Shown here: positions 23,117 to 31,511 of the stretch, in pieces
Layout of the letters: each line of letters starts with the position of its first letter
Numbering within the stretch: position 1 is the stretch's first letter
Source: Kiritimatiellia bacterium
GTDB taxonomy: Bacteria; Verrucomicrobiota; Kiritimatiellia; RFP12; JAAYLN01
DNA length: 41,881 nucleotides
NCBI GenBank assembly: GCA_017962605.1
Contig: JAGCUY010000101.1
Coordinates: 1-41,881 of the forward strand
Reading direction: 5' to 3'
Notes under the pieces: generated by a model
The model's database searches: none
The model's input: the letters and a program-made list of their open reading frames with translations, nothing else
Told to the model about the DNA's origin: nothing
Translations under genes and position numbers: made by a program

Positions 23117-23842
23117 ATGAGAACACGTCAAGCAATTGTTGCGATAAGCATCGCATCTGCCCTCTTTGTCGCACCATCCGGCTACGGAAGGATTGGGGAA
23201 GGCTATAGGCAATGCGTTGAGCGCTACGGCAAGGCTATTGCCGCCTTGCCTGGACTAGAACATGCCTTGGGTGTCGCTGGCTTTGAGAAGAGCGGTATCG
23301 CCGTTACGGCGTTCTTCGACCGTTCGACAAGGCAATGCTTTCTCATATTGTACACTCGGGCTGACGCGGCTCATATCATAGGGAATGCAACACTGACTGA
23401 AGCTCAAGTTGATTCGCTGATGGCGTCGCTGAATGTCTCATGGGGTTCCACAGATGATGACGGACAGTCTTCAAATCGGTCAGTCATGGGCGCAAACAAG
23501 GTCGGTTTCAACAAAACGCCCACTTGGAAAAAGAACTTGGATTTGGCGCAGAGCGCCGCCAAGGCATTTACAGGGGCTTTAGAGAGGGGTAAGGAGGCTC
23601 ACCTTTATGCAAAAGATGAAAAATGCCAGGCGATTTTCGACAGTCTTCAAGCGCCAGTATGGTTAACGGCTTATCGGAGGAGTGGGGATAATCTTTTTGC
23701 TTTTAAATTAGGAATGGGATGCTGCAAAGGTATTTTGATAATGAACACGGATGCAGCAAGTGCCATATCGAATTGGGCTGAGGCCTACAAGGAGAGCCTC
23801 AAGCAGACCAAAGAGAAGGGGCGGCCACTTGAGGGCTTTTAG
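23117..23842 (+). CDS. Small secreted protein of unknown function
   Basis: A 241-residue protein I do not recognise. The ATG at 23117 is chosen because AGGAAAG lies just upstream and the product then starts with a signal peptide (MRTRQAIVAISIASALFVAPSG, cleavage near residue 22). The mature part has RIGEGYRQCVERYGKAI and a tryptophan/lysine-rich middle (KTPTWKKNLDLAQSAAKAF). Several cysteines may form disulfides (C34, the C in TRQCFLILY, one near KCQAIFD, and a CC pair in GMGCCKG). The C-terminal helix is lysine-rich. Codon use is clearly less G/C-biased than the neighbours, suggesting a recent arrival. It is followed by the M18 aminopeptidase 62 bp downstream and may share its transcript. 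Confidence 0.75.
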   Translation: MRTRQAIVAISIASALFVAPSGYGRIGEGYRQCVERYGKAIAALPGLEHALGVAGFEKSGIAVTAFFDRSTRQCFLILYTRADAAHIIGNATLTEAQVDSLMASLNVSWGSTDDDGQSSNRSVMGANKVGFNKTPTWKKNLDLAQSAAKAFTGALERGKEAHLYAKDEKCQAIFDSLQAPVWLTAYRRSGDNLFAFKLGMGCCKGILIMNTDAASAISNWAEAYKESLKQTKEKGRPLEGF

Positions 23843-23904
23843 CCAGGAAGAGAATACTTTTGAGTTTTGCAAGGTTTAACAATTTTGCCATTGGAGAGAA
23901 ACTA

Positions 23905-25311
23905 ATGAAGAAGAAAGAAGAAGGACGCTACGTCCGCGAACCGGGATTCAAGAACCTCAGCGCCGCAGAGCGCCGCGAGATGGAGCGCTACGCCAAGGAC
24001 TACATGGACTTCCTCGGCAAGGCCAAGACCGAGCGCCGCGCCTACGCGGAGTCGGTCGCCCTCATCGAGGCAAAGGGCTTCAGGCCGCTGGAGTCTTTCA
24101 AGCGACTGAAGCCCGGCGACAAGGTCTATCGCGGCTACCACGGCAAGACGCTGCTGGCGGCGGTTGTCGGCCGCGCGCCAATCGAGAAGGGCGTGAACGT
24201 CGTGGGCGGCCATACCGACGCGCCCCGCATCGACCTCAAGCCCGTGCCAGTGGCCGAGAAGGGCGGGTTCGCCTACTTCGACACCCACTACTACGGCGGC
24301 ATCAAGAAATACCAGTGGGTCGTGAGGCCCCTCGCCCTCTACGGAGTCGTCTGCAAGAAAGACGGCAAGACGGTCGAAGTGGCCATCGGCGACAAGGCCG
24401 GCGACCCCGTGTTCATGATCACGGACATCCTCCCGCACCTCGGGCAGGAGCAGGCGAAGAAGCCGCTCTCCAAGGGCATCGAGGGCGAGGACCTCGATCT
24501 TCTCATCGGCTCGGAGCCCAATGCCAAGGCCGAGGAGAAGGCCAAGGATAAGGTGAAGGACAACATCCTGGCGATCCTCAAGGCGCAGTATGGAATCGAC
24601 GAGGAGGACTTCACCAGCGCCGAGCTTGAAATCGTGCCGGCCGGCACGCCGCGCGAGGTGGGCTTCGACCGCTCGATGATCGCCGGCTACGGCCATGACG
24701 ACCGCGTCTGCGCATACGCCGGACTGAAGGCTCTGATGTCGCTGGACGGCATCCCCGAGCGGACGGCCGTAGTCGTGATGTGCGACAAGGAGGAGATCGG
24801 CTCCGTTGGCGCCACCGGCATGGACTCGACTTTCTTCGAGAACTCGATTGCGGAAATCGCCTCGCGGTGCGTCGGCGCCGCCTACAACGACATCGTGACG
24901 CGGCGCGTGCTTGAGGCGTCGCGCATGATCTCCGCCGACGTGACGGCGGCGAGCGACCCGATTTATCCCGAAGCCGACCCCAAGGGGAACTCGGCCATCA
25001 TGAACGCCGGCGCCTGCATCAACAAATACACCGGCAGCGGCGGCAAGAGCGGGGCGAGCGACGCCCGCGCCGAGTTTCTGGCGCAGCTGCGCGCGACATT
25101 CGCCAAGCACTCGGTGGCATGGCAGATCGGCGAACTGGGCAAGGTCGATCACGGCGGCGGCGGCACCATCGCCAAGTTCATGGCGCGCTACGGCATGGAC
25201 GTGGTGGACATGGGCACGGCGCTGCTGAACATGCACGCGCCGTGGGAAATCGCGTCGAAGTTCGACTGCTACATGACCTGGCGCGCCTATCGCGCTTTCC
25301 TGATAGGATAA
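23905..25311 (+). CDS. M18-family aminopeptidase
   Basis: A 468-residue zinc aminopeptidase of family M18 (aspartyl aminopeptidase type). Expected metal and catalytic residues are visible: GGHTDAPRIDLKP near residue 97 (zinc His), GYGHDDRVCAYA near residue 260 (bridging Asp), CDKEEIGSVGATG near residue 293 (catalytic Glu pair), SADVTAASDP near residue 345 (Asp) and NMHAPWEIASKFD near the C-terminus (His). By family it removes N-terminal acidic or neutral residues from peptides in the cytoplasm, usually as a dodecamer. The ATG at 23905 is chosen because GGAGAG precedes it at good spacing; the frame opens earlier at 23860. A lysine/glutamate-rich insertion (EEKAKDKVKDN) lies near residue 220. 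A heptamer array begins one base after the stop. Confidence 0.93.
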   Translation: MKKKEEGRYVREPGFKNLSAAERREMERYAKDYMDFLGKAKTERRAYAESVALIEAKGFRPLESFKRLKPGDKVYRGYHGKTLLAAVVGRAPIEKGVNVVGGHTDAPRIDLKPVPVAEKGGFAYFDTHYYGGIKKYQWVVRPLALYGVVCKKDGKTVEVAIGDKAGDPVFMITDILPHLGQEQAKKPLSKGIEGEDLDLLIGSEPNAKAEEKAKDKVKDNILAILKAQYGIDEEDFTSAELEIVPAGTPREVGFDRSMIAGYGHDDRVCAYAGLKALMSLDGIPERTAVVVMCDKEEIGSVGATGMDSTFFENSIAEIASRCVGAAYNDIVTRRVLEASRMISADVTAASDPIYPEADPKGNSAIMNAGACINKYTGSGGKSGASDARAEFLAQLRATFAKHSVAWQIGELGKVDHGGGGTIAKFMARYGMDVVDMGTALLNMHAPWEIASKFDCYMTWRAYRAFLIG

Positions 25312-25360
25312 GGGAACGGGGAACAGGGAACTGGGAACGGGGAACAGGGAACTGGGAACG
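25312..25360. repeat. GGGAACN heptamer array between convergent genes
   Basis: Seven heptamers in the order G, A, T, G, A, T, G at the last base (GGGAACG, GGGAACA, GGGAACT, repeated), forming a 21-bp higher-order unit. It starts right after the aminopeptidase stop codon. An inverted partial copy (CTGTTCCCTGT, 25364-25374) follows, so the region can fold into a hairpin that might end transcription of the two convergent genes. Confidence 0.9.
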
Positions 25361-25378
25361 GCTCCTGTTCCCTGTCGG

Positions 25379-27730
25379 TCAGGCCAGGCGGTGGCGGGCG
25401 ATGACTTCGTCCTGCCAGCGCTTGGAAAGCGAAACGAAGCGCGCGGAGAACCCGCAGACCCGCACGATGATGTTTTGGTGACGCTCTGGGTGCGTTTGGG
25501 CGTCGACGAGTTCCTCAACGGAATTGCAGTTGGGCTGCATCATGTGCGAACCCTTTTGCGCAAAGACCCGCAGGACGGCTTCCCACGTGGCTTCGCTCAT
25601 CGACTCCTTCTCGAATGAGAGGTTGGCGTTGGAGGCATAGAGCGCCTCATGCGGCAATTCGCCAATGGCGTTGATGACGGTGGTGATGCCCTCCTTGCAG
25701 CGATACTCGCTCGGCGAGAATCCCTGCGCGAGGCGGTCGCCATCATGGCGGCCATCCGGCGTTGCCTTCGTCTTGTGGCCCCAATACATGAACTCGCGGT
25801 AGGCGTAAATGGCAAGACGGTATAGTCCGCCCTGGTCGTTCCGGAAGCCATCGATTTCATCGTGGATGCGCCTCATCCAGCGCGACATCATTCCAGTCGC
25901 AACTTCGCCGCCATCCCCCCAGTAGGGCGCACGAAGCGCCGCCGCGCGCAGCTCCTCGCCGCGCGGGCCATCCCAGTTCGAGCGGACGGCGTCCAGAAGT
26001 TCCGCAAGCGTGCATGTCCTGTCAACAAAGCACAATTGGCGGATGGCGCAGAGGGAGTCCACGGCGTTGCCGATGAAGCCAAGCGTCATGATGCGGGGAC
26101 GCGAGGCGACGCCCCCTTCCGTAGTGTCGCGCCTTGTCTCGATGCCGCCGCGCAGGCAAACCGAATAGACGGGGTGTGGGAAAACCTTCGCGTTTACGCC
26201 GCCGTATCGCGTGTATGTGGAAATCACATCCCGGAAGAAGCGCATGAAGTTGCGGAAGACAATTTCCTCAACCTCCTCGAAGGTCTTCGCCCCGTCGATG
26301 GAGTCCAGTGACAGCCGCAGCTCCTTTTCAAGTTGCGGGTTCCTGTGGATAGTCAGTTCCAGAATGCGGATGACAGATGTGTAGTTGGCTCCATCGACAT
26401 CCATCACGGAGTCGATGTATCCGTTCCAGCAGCCGCAGCCGATGAAGGAGCGGGCGTCTTCGGGCGAGAATCCCTCGTCCATGTATTGCCGGACGAACCG
26501 GTCGTCGTTGAGGAGCGTGAAGACGGCGTGGTTTTTCATCAGAAGTTCGCCAATCTTGCGAAGATAGGGCTTCGGATATGTCGAGCCCACGCGGCAGTGG
26601 AGCTTGGGAAAGACGCAGTCGCAACCAAGGTGGGCGTCGAGGAACATCTCCGTAAGTTCGTTCCACACGGGCTTCCCGTCGGCATCGCAGCCGCCAAGCG
26701 ACATGGGTATTTCCGCCTCCTGGTCTGAGTACGAGTCGATGGTGCGGTTGGTGTCCAGGTGGGCGTCGGCGTGTATGAGCCACCGCGCGACGAGGTTGCG
26801 GGCCTCGTCCCTGGTTATGCGCCCCGCCGCGAGGTCTGCCTCGTAGAGGTCGATGAGCATTGCGTCGGGGCGGCCGAGCGAGAATATGCAGACGCCATCG
26901 ACATATCCGAGGATTTCGCGGACGAACCAGAGCGTGTTCAGCCCCTCGAAAAAGGTCTTCGGCGGCTCCCATGGGCAGCGCCTGGCGCATTCGGCGATGC
27001 GCTCCATGCGTCGGCGGACGGCATCGTCCAGATTACCGCCGGCGAGGATTTCTGTGGCGCGCCGCGCGAAGGCGAACTGGATTTCGCGGATGGTGTCCAG
27101 CCCGACGAGCGCGGTTTCAAGCTGCTTCCTGCCGTGGGGGTCGTCCTCCGGGCACTTGTCGAGCGCGGCGGCGACATCGGCGCGGACGCCCCCGAAGCCC
27201 TTTGCGAGTATCGTGCGGAGCGGCGGCACGTGGTGCATGTCGTCAGAGAAGGGGCCGCAGCAGAGGGCGAGCGCCTCGCGGTTCCGGGCGCCGAGTATGC
27301 GGAACTCCTCATCGGGAACAAGGGACTGCTCTTTGTAGAACTTCTGGCAGAGCCTGTTCACGCCGCGCGCCGGGGCCAGGCCCATGATCCATCCGCCATT
27401 GACGCCGGCCTCGAAGTAGAAGGGCGATTCGGTGAAGAGGAAGGGGACGAAGTGCCTGCGCATCGAGAGGTAGCACTCGCGGCGCAAGTCCAGCGCGTCA
27501 TAGCCGGGATGGCTCTCCGCGTATGTGGCGAGGTCCTGGAGAATCGCCTTTTCCGCTTCGGCGTAAGAGGGATCCTTGCAGCGTCCATGGCACTCATCGG
27601 GGTGGAATGCGCGCAGCTGGGAGCGCAGCGCGGCGAAGTCCTCGGCGCGGAATGGATTGGCGTCCTCGACTACTGTCTTGACGCTGTGAGCCTCGTATGG
27701 AACTTCCAGTTCTTTTTTCATCATATCCAT
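25379..27730 (-). CDS. Glycyl radical enzyme of unknown specificity
   Basis: A 783-residue pyruvate formate-lyase superfamily protein. The glycyl radical loop VRVCGFSARF near the C-terminus places the radical at G760, 24 residues from the end, and NCNSVEELVDAQTHPE before it is the usual lead-in. The active-site loop reads FIGCGCWNGY with cysteines at 432 and 434. The dehydratase subfamilies (diol, glycerol, choline lyase) normally have Gly-Cys-Val-Glu there, and PFL has Cys-Cys, so this enzyme fits neither pattern. It must be activated by a radical SAM activase, but none lies beside it. The upstream same-strand genes encode an AraC regulator and secreted carbohydrate-type proteins, suggesting anaerobic breakdown of a sugar-derived compound. 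A GC-rich hairpin ends 12 bases before the ATG, and no Shine-Dalgarno is evident; in-frame ATGs at 27724 and 27721 are alternatives. Confidence 0.9.
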   Translation of the reverse strand: MDMMKKELEVPYEAHSVKTVVEDANPFRAEDFAALRSQLRAFHPDECHGRCKDPSYAEAEKAILQDLATYAESHPGYDALDLRRECYLSMRRHFVPFLFTESPFYFEAGVNGGWIMGLAPARGVNRLCQKFYKEQSLVPDEEFRILGARNREALALCCGPFSDDMHHVPPLRTILAKGFGGVRADVAAALDKCPEDDPHGRKQLETALVGLDTIREIQFAFARRATEILAGGNLDDAVRRRMERIAECARRCPWEPPKTFFEGLNTLWFVREILGYVDGVCIFSLGRPDAMLIDLYEADLAAGRITRDEARNLVARWLIHADAHLDTNRTIDSYSDQEAEIPMSLGGCDADGKPVWNELTEMFLDAHLGCDCVFPKLHCRVGSTYPKPYLRKIGELLMKNHAVFTLLNDDRFVRQYMDEGFSPEDARSFIGCGCWNGYIDSVMDVDGANYTSVIRILELTIHRNPQLEKELRLSLDSIDGAKTFEEVEEIVFRNFMRFFRDVISTYTRYGGVNAKVFPHPVYSVCLRGGIETRRDTTEGGVASRPRIMTLGFIGNAVDSLCAIRQLCFVDRTCTLAELLDAVRSNWDGPRGEELRAAALRAPYWGDGGEVATGMMSRWMRRIHDEIDGFRNDQGGLYRLAIYAYREFMYWGHKTKATPDGRHDGDRLAQGFSPSEYRCKEGITTVINAIGELPHEALYASNANLSFEKESMSEATWEAVLRVFAQKGSHMMQPNCNSVEELVDAQTHPERHQNIIVRVCGFSARFVSLSKRWQDEVIARHRLA

Positions 27731-27742
27731 AATATCAAAACG

Positions 27743-27779
27743 CCCCGCGCCAACGCCAAGAGTACGGGCGGGCGCGGGG
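27743..27779 (-). terminator. GC-rich hairpin terminator upstream of the glycyl radical gene
   Basis: On the minus strand CCCCGCGCC (27771-27779) and GGCGCGGGG (27743-27751) form a 9-bp stem with a 19-base loop, followed by CGTTTTGA. It lies 32 bases after the stop of the beta-helix-like gene and only 12 bases before the glycyl radical enzyme start, so it may end one transcript or attenuate the next gene. Confidence 0.7.
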
Positions 27780-27810
27780 TGTGGTGCGCTGGTGTTTCCA
27801 GAAAGCGCCC

Positions 27811-29673
27811 CTAGCGCATGTAGATGACTGTGGCGGCCTTGCTGGGGCTGCGCAGGACGAGGTCGTGATCGTTGTTTTCAATGACGAGTTCGCAATCAGA
27901 CGGAAGGTCGGACGCCTCCGCGATCCAGTCCTTGGCGTTTTGGGAGAATGCCGTCTCCGCGCGGATGAGCGTCAGTTTCCCGCCGGTCTTCGCCGCCCAG
28001 GCGGCGCAGTCGATCTCGAACTTTTCGGTTGCGGTGCTGCTAGGATTGAGGACTCGCGCCGTAACCGGCACATAGCCATCCGCATAGCCCTCGGCGGGAA
28101 TTTCGAAGCGCAGGGCGGAACCAGTTGACGACTTGTACTCGTTCAGAATGACGCGCGGCGTGGCGCCTTGGACAATCAGCTTCTGTCCGGATGAGCCGCT
28201 GCCGCGCCCGAGCCAGATTCCGTAGCCACCGGTTGCGGATGCCTGTAGCGTCGCGTTCGACACGACAATTTTCGTGCCAACGCCATGGACAAAGAGACGT
28301 TCAACCTTGACTGTCGCCACGTTGAGAATCTCCAGCGTGTTGTTTTCCCAAGTATTGTTCTCGTAGTTCAGCCAGAAGTCCGAGTTCCCGGCAGGCTCGC
28401 TTGTGTTGTCGAGGACGGCGCCTCCCGTGACGCGAAGGACGTTGTTTGACCCGCCGTCCATCATCGACATGATGTTGGCTCCTCCAAGTCGCCAAGCCGC
28501 GCCGTTGGCAAGCTCGAAGGTGTTGTTGCAACCGGATCCAAACAAGTTCTTGCTAAAGTTGAAAGTGGAATCCGATCCTTCAACTCTCACCACATTGCCT
28601 GTCACGGTGGCGGCGCTGCCCAGCGAGAAGCCTGTGCCGACGGTGTAGGTGGCATTGGAGACGAGCAGGCTGTTTCCGCTTGTGTAGAAGGTAGTCGTGC
28701 CGACAGTCGCCTCCGCTTCGTCGAGAACTTCGACGACATTGCCGCCCTGGTTGCGGGTGGTATTCCCTATCAAGAGTTCCGTCGCGGACAGAACGGCGTT
28801 AGAGACCGTAACCCGGTTGTCCCCGCGGTTCATGGCAATCTTCGCCACCTCCCCCGTCGCCGAGTTCAGGATTTCAAGGACGTGGTGGTCGGAAACGACC
28901 CACCCGCTTCCCATTTCGAGCGATTTGCCCGATGTCGTAACTTCAAGTTTCGCGCCGTCCCTAACGCGGACGGTATTGTGGGAAGCACGTTGCCCGACAT
29001 TCAAATCGCCACCGACATGAAGAAGCGAACCAGCGCCATGGATGTCAACCAGATGATAGCCGGGTGCGTCTGCATCACTTGTCTGCACCATGAAAGCACT
29101 TGTCGTATAAACTTTGCTGCCATCTCCTACATCCAGCCTCGTGCCAGTGTTTGGCCATTGGTGGAGGTAGAAGTTATTCGCGTGAATCTCCGAACCGCCG
29201 GTCAGAACAATTGAGTTGTTCTTCAATCCCCATCCTGGACTGAATGTCCCCGCATCCATAATTACCGCGCCATCGGTGAGCATCAGGGTGTAGCCCTCGC
29301 CAATATGATCTGAATTTTTTAATGCCATCCCGGTGCCGCTCCATGAGCCACCTTTAAGGTGCGTCGTGGCATTGGCGGCTGTTGGGCCGACAACGGGCGT
29401 TGCGCCGTCAAGCGTGACAGTCCTGTTGCCGGAACGGAGGTCGAAGACAAGGCCGTCGGAGGCGAAGTTGACGGAGCCGAACGTCACGTCGCCCGATGCC
29501 GTGTAGGTACCGGCTTGGGTGAACTTGGCCTCCTCGCCGGAGCCGGGTTTCGCGCCGTTCCAGCCGTCGGCGCCGTTGGAGGCAATGTCGCCTCCGGCGG
29601 AGGGGAAGTCTGCTGCCGCGGCGCAGAGGGTTGCAAGGGCGGATGCGGCGATGAGGATTGATTTGTAGTTCAT
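27811..29673 (-). CDS. Secreted beta-helix (autotransporter-passenger-like) protein
   Basis: A 620-residue protein with a signal peptide (MNYKSILIAASALATLCAAA, cleavage near residue 20). The rest is almost entirely short beta strands with asparagine, glycine, valine and serine in ladder-like spacing, such as NNTFELANGAAWRLGGANI and ENNTLEILNVATVKVERLFV. The opening GDVTFGSVNFASDGLVFDLR resembles the autotransporter-associated beta-strand modules of PVC secreted proteins. No C-terminal membrane barrel or sorting signal is visible; the chain ends in SPSKAATVIYMR. It probably forms a right-handed beta-helix, either an adhesin or a polysaccharide-binding or lyase-like protein; no catalytic residues can be named. 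AAGGAGAA precedes the ATG. It lies between the TIM-barrel-like gene and the glycyl radical gene. Confidence 0.78.
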   Translation of the reverse strand: MNYKSILIAASALATLCAAAADFPSAGGDIASNGADGWNGAKPGSGEEAKFTQAGTYTASGDVTFGSVNFASDGLVFDLRSGNRTVTLDGATPVVGPTAANATTHLKGGSWSGTGMALKNSDHIGEGYTLMLTDGAVIMDAGTFSPGWGLKNNSIVLTGGSEIHANNFYLHQWPNTGTRLDVGDGSKVYTTSAFMVQTSDADAPGYHLVDIHGAGSLLHVGGDLNVGQRASHNTVRVRDGAKLEVTTSGKSLEMGSGWVVSDHHVLEILNSATGEVAKIAMNRGDNRVTVSNAVLSATELLIGNTTRNQGGNVVEVLDEAEATVGTTTFYTSGNSLLVSNATYTVGTGFSLGSAATVTGNVVRVEGSDSTFNFSKNLFGSGCNNTFELANGAAWRLGGANIMSMMDGGSNNVLRVTGGAVLDNTSEPAGNSDFWLNYENNTWENNTLEILNVATVKVERLFVHGVGTKIVVSNATLQASATGGYGIWLGRGSGSSGQKLIVQGATPRVILNEYKSSTGSALRFEIPAEGYADGYVPVTARVLNPSSTATEKFEIDCAAWAAKTGGKLTLIRAETAFSQNAKDWIAEASDLPSDCELVIENNDHDLVLRSPSKAATVIYMR

Positions 29674-29700
29674 GTGTTTTTTCTCCTTAAGTCGAAAAAA

Positions 29701-29733
29701 GGTTGAAAGTTTGAAGGTTTGAAGGTTTGAAGG
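29701..29733. repeat. GTTTGAAG octamer repeat
   Basis: One decayed and three exact 8-base units (GTTTGAAG at 29709, 29717 and 29725) in the 89-bp gap between the beta-helix-like gene and its upstream neighbour. It is the only array in the window with an 8-base rather than a 7-base period. Confidence 0.8.
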
Positions 29734-29762
29734 TTAAGCCGTGTAGAACGTGCGGAGTTTGG

Positions 29763-31394
29763 TTAGTCGGGGATGCGGATGATGCGGATGGCGTCGTACG
29801 CGGCGGTCTCGCCGGGGCGCTGGATGGCGTTGAGCTCGAAGACCGCCTCGTCGACATCGGGCGGAACGACGGCGAGGCACTCGCCGCGCCGCCAGCCGTT
29901 GGCGTCCGGTTCGCCCCAGTCGAAGCGCGCCGGAGGGGCCGAGTAGAACCAGTAGCCCTTGCGCCGCCAGGCGCAGCGTCCCATCGGCATGCCGTCGCCC
30001 TTCCAGTCGGCCGTGAAGGCGAAGGCCTCGCCCGGCTTCACGGCGCCAAGCCACGAGACGACGCAGCCGTCCGCCACGCCCTTGAAGACGCGGCATCCCG
30101 CACGTCCGCCGAAGTCCGCGATGCTTGTCGCGCCTCCGCCTTCAATGGACTTCGTGGACTGGTAGAAGCCCAGCTTGGCCTTCCCCGCCTTCACGAGGTC
30201 GTCACTTTCCGTGCAGTAGCGGTCGATGAAGCGCGACGGGGAGCGGACGGAGAGCATCGTGCGCGTCGCGCCGGGAAGCGTCTCCTCGAGCGTGCCCTTG
30301 GCCATGAGGTCGGCGCCGCGCTCGTTGCGCCGCCATTTGACGTAGGGATGGAATTCGTTCCACATCCAGACGTATTCGTCGGCCGCGTCGGCGGCCTGCG
30401 CGAGGTTGGCGCGGAAATGGGCGAGGCGCGAGCCGTTCAGCGGTCCCTGGTGGTGTTCGCCGTGTGGGCCGGTGTCGGGAAAGATGTAGCTGTCGATGTA
30501 TTGCCCGAAGGAGACGCCGACGGTCGCGAGGTATTTTGCGCGGAGGTCGGGCGCGACGAGCGGCAGGGCGCCGCTTCGCTGGTGCTCGACGAAGCGCCAG
30601 AAGTCGCCCCTGTCCGCCTCCAGTCGGTAGCCGATTTCGTTGCCATCGATCAACTGCGCCGTTTCTGGCAGGGCCTCCAACGCGCCGTCGAGGAAGGCGG
30701 GGAAGAGGTCGCCGCGCGAGCGCATCACGGCTGCGGGGTCGGGCGCGCCGACATAGCACATTTCAAGTGTGTAGAGGAGGTAGGCCAGCACCTTCATGTC
30801 GGGGAACTCGCGGAAGGCGGAGGAGAAGAACTGGGCGCCGCGCCGCCGCGCCAGCGTTCGGCAGGTGTCGTAGTCCGGGTCGCTCTCGAGGCGCGTGAAC
30901 TGGCCTGACTTTCCGTAGTCCTCGAAATCGACTACGAGGCCCTTCATGCCGGAGGCTTTTGCGAAGCGGGCGAGCGCGGCGAAGTTCTCCGCCCCGCGCC
31001 GCCATGCTGCGTCGTCCGTCCAGTCCAGGCGCTTCCTCGGCGTGCAGGTGGCCTTGAGGAAGTTCTCGCGGAGGCCGGACTTTTCGGCGAAGGCTCGCGC
31101 CAGCGGGATAAGGCCGTCAAGCGTCTCGCGGGAGAAAGTCTCGCTCCCGAAAGGCTGAGTCCACTGGTGGAAGACGCCGGCGGCGTCCTTGAAGTTCGCA
31201 TAGACGCCAATGCCGTCCGCCGCCGAATCGCGGAAGAGGTCCGCGCTCTCGACGAGTTCGTCGAGAGTGGCCCGCCCGAGGTCCCAGCCGCAGTAGATGA
31301 ACTTGGGCGAACCTGTGCCGGATGCGGCAGGAACTGCCAGCGCGGCGGCCGCAGCGCACGCCGCAAGAACTGTCTTTGTCGTCGAAAATGCCAT
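29763..31394 (-). CDS. Secreted TIM-barrel-like protein, putative glycosidase
   Basis: A 543-residue protein with a signal peptide (MAFSTTKTVLAACAAAAALAVPAASG, cleavage near residue 26). The mature part looks like a beta/alpha barrel of the glycoside hydrolase type. It starts FIYCGWDLGRATLDEL, has GLVVDFEDYGKSG near residue 150 with adjacent acidic residues that could be catalytic, then DGNEIGYRL, then YIDSYIFPDTGPHGEHHQG, then DEYVWMWNEFHPYVKW where Glu in WNEF is a second candidate. The last 120 residues form a beta-sandwich-like tail. I cannot place it in a numbered family. GGAGAGG is a strong ribosome binding site before the ATG. An AAAATGATATG site shared with the AraC gene promoter lies upstream at 31478-31488, so it is a likely AraC target. 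Confidence 0.72.
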   Translation of the reverse strand: MAFSTTKTVLAACAAAAALAVPAASGTGSPKFIYCGWDLGRATLDELVESADLFRDSAADGIGVYANFKDAAGVFHQWTQPFGSETFSRETLDGLIPLARAFAEKSGLRENFLKATCTPRKRLDWTDDAAWRRGAENFAALARFAKASGMKGLVVDFEDYGKSGQFTRLESDPDYDTCRTLARRRGAQFFSSAFREFPDMKVLAYLLYTLEMCYVGAPDPAAVMRSRGDLFPAFLDGALEALPETAQLIDGNEIGYRLEADRGDFWRFVEHQRSGALPLVAPDLRAKYLATVGVSFGQYIDSYIFPDTGPHGEHHQGPLNGSRLAHFRANLAQAADAADEYVWMWNEFHPYVKWRRNERGADLMAKGTLEETLPGATRTMLSVRSPSRFIDRYCTESDDLVKAGKAKLGFYQSTKSIEGGGATSIADFGGRAGCRVFKGVADGCVVSWLGAVKPGEAFAFTADWKGDGMPMGRCAWRRKGYWFYSAPPARFDWGEPDANGWRRGECLAVVPPDVDEAVFELNAIQRPGETAAYDAIRIIRIPD

Positions 31395-31477
31395 TGCCTC
31401 TCCTTAGAGTGGTGGAAGGAACGGCATCCATTATCTCAAAATACCCCTCCCGTTGGAATATCGGAAAGGGCCAAAAA

Positions 31478-31488
31478 CATATCATTTT
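31478..31488. promoter_or_regulatory. Candidate AraC operator, upstream of the TIM-barrel-like gene
   Basis: CATATCATTTT, identical to the 11-mer at 32361-32371 before the AraC gene. It is upstream of a promoter-like pair on the minus strand (TTCCAA, 17 bases, GATAAT), the usual place for an activator site. Reading it as an AraC site is an inference. Confidence 0.45.
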
Positions 31489-31511
31489 CGGACAAGGCGG
31501 GAAAAGTTCAG

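Noticed and set aside
23902..25518. Minus-strand frame of 538 codons antisense to the M18 aminopeptidase.
   Set aside because: A shadow of the G/C-biased codons of the aminopeptidase, whose zinc ligands are all intact.
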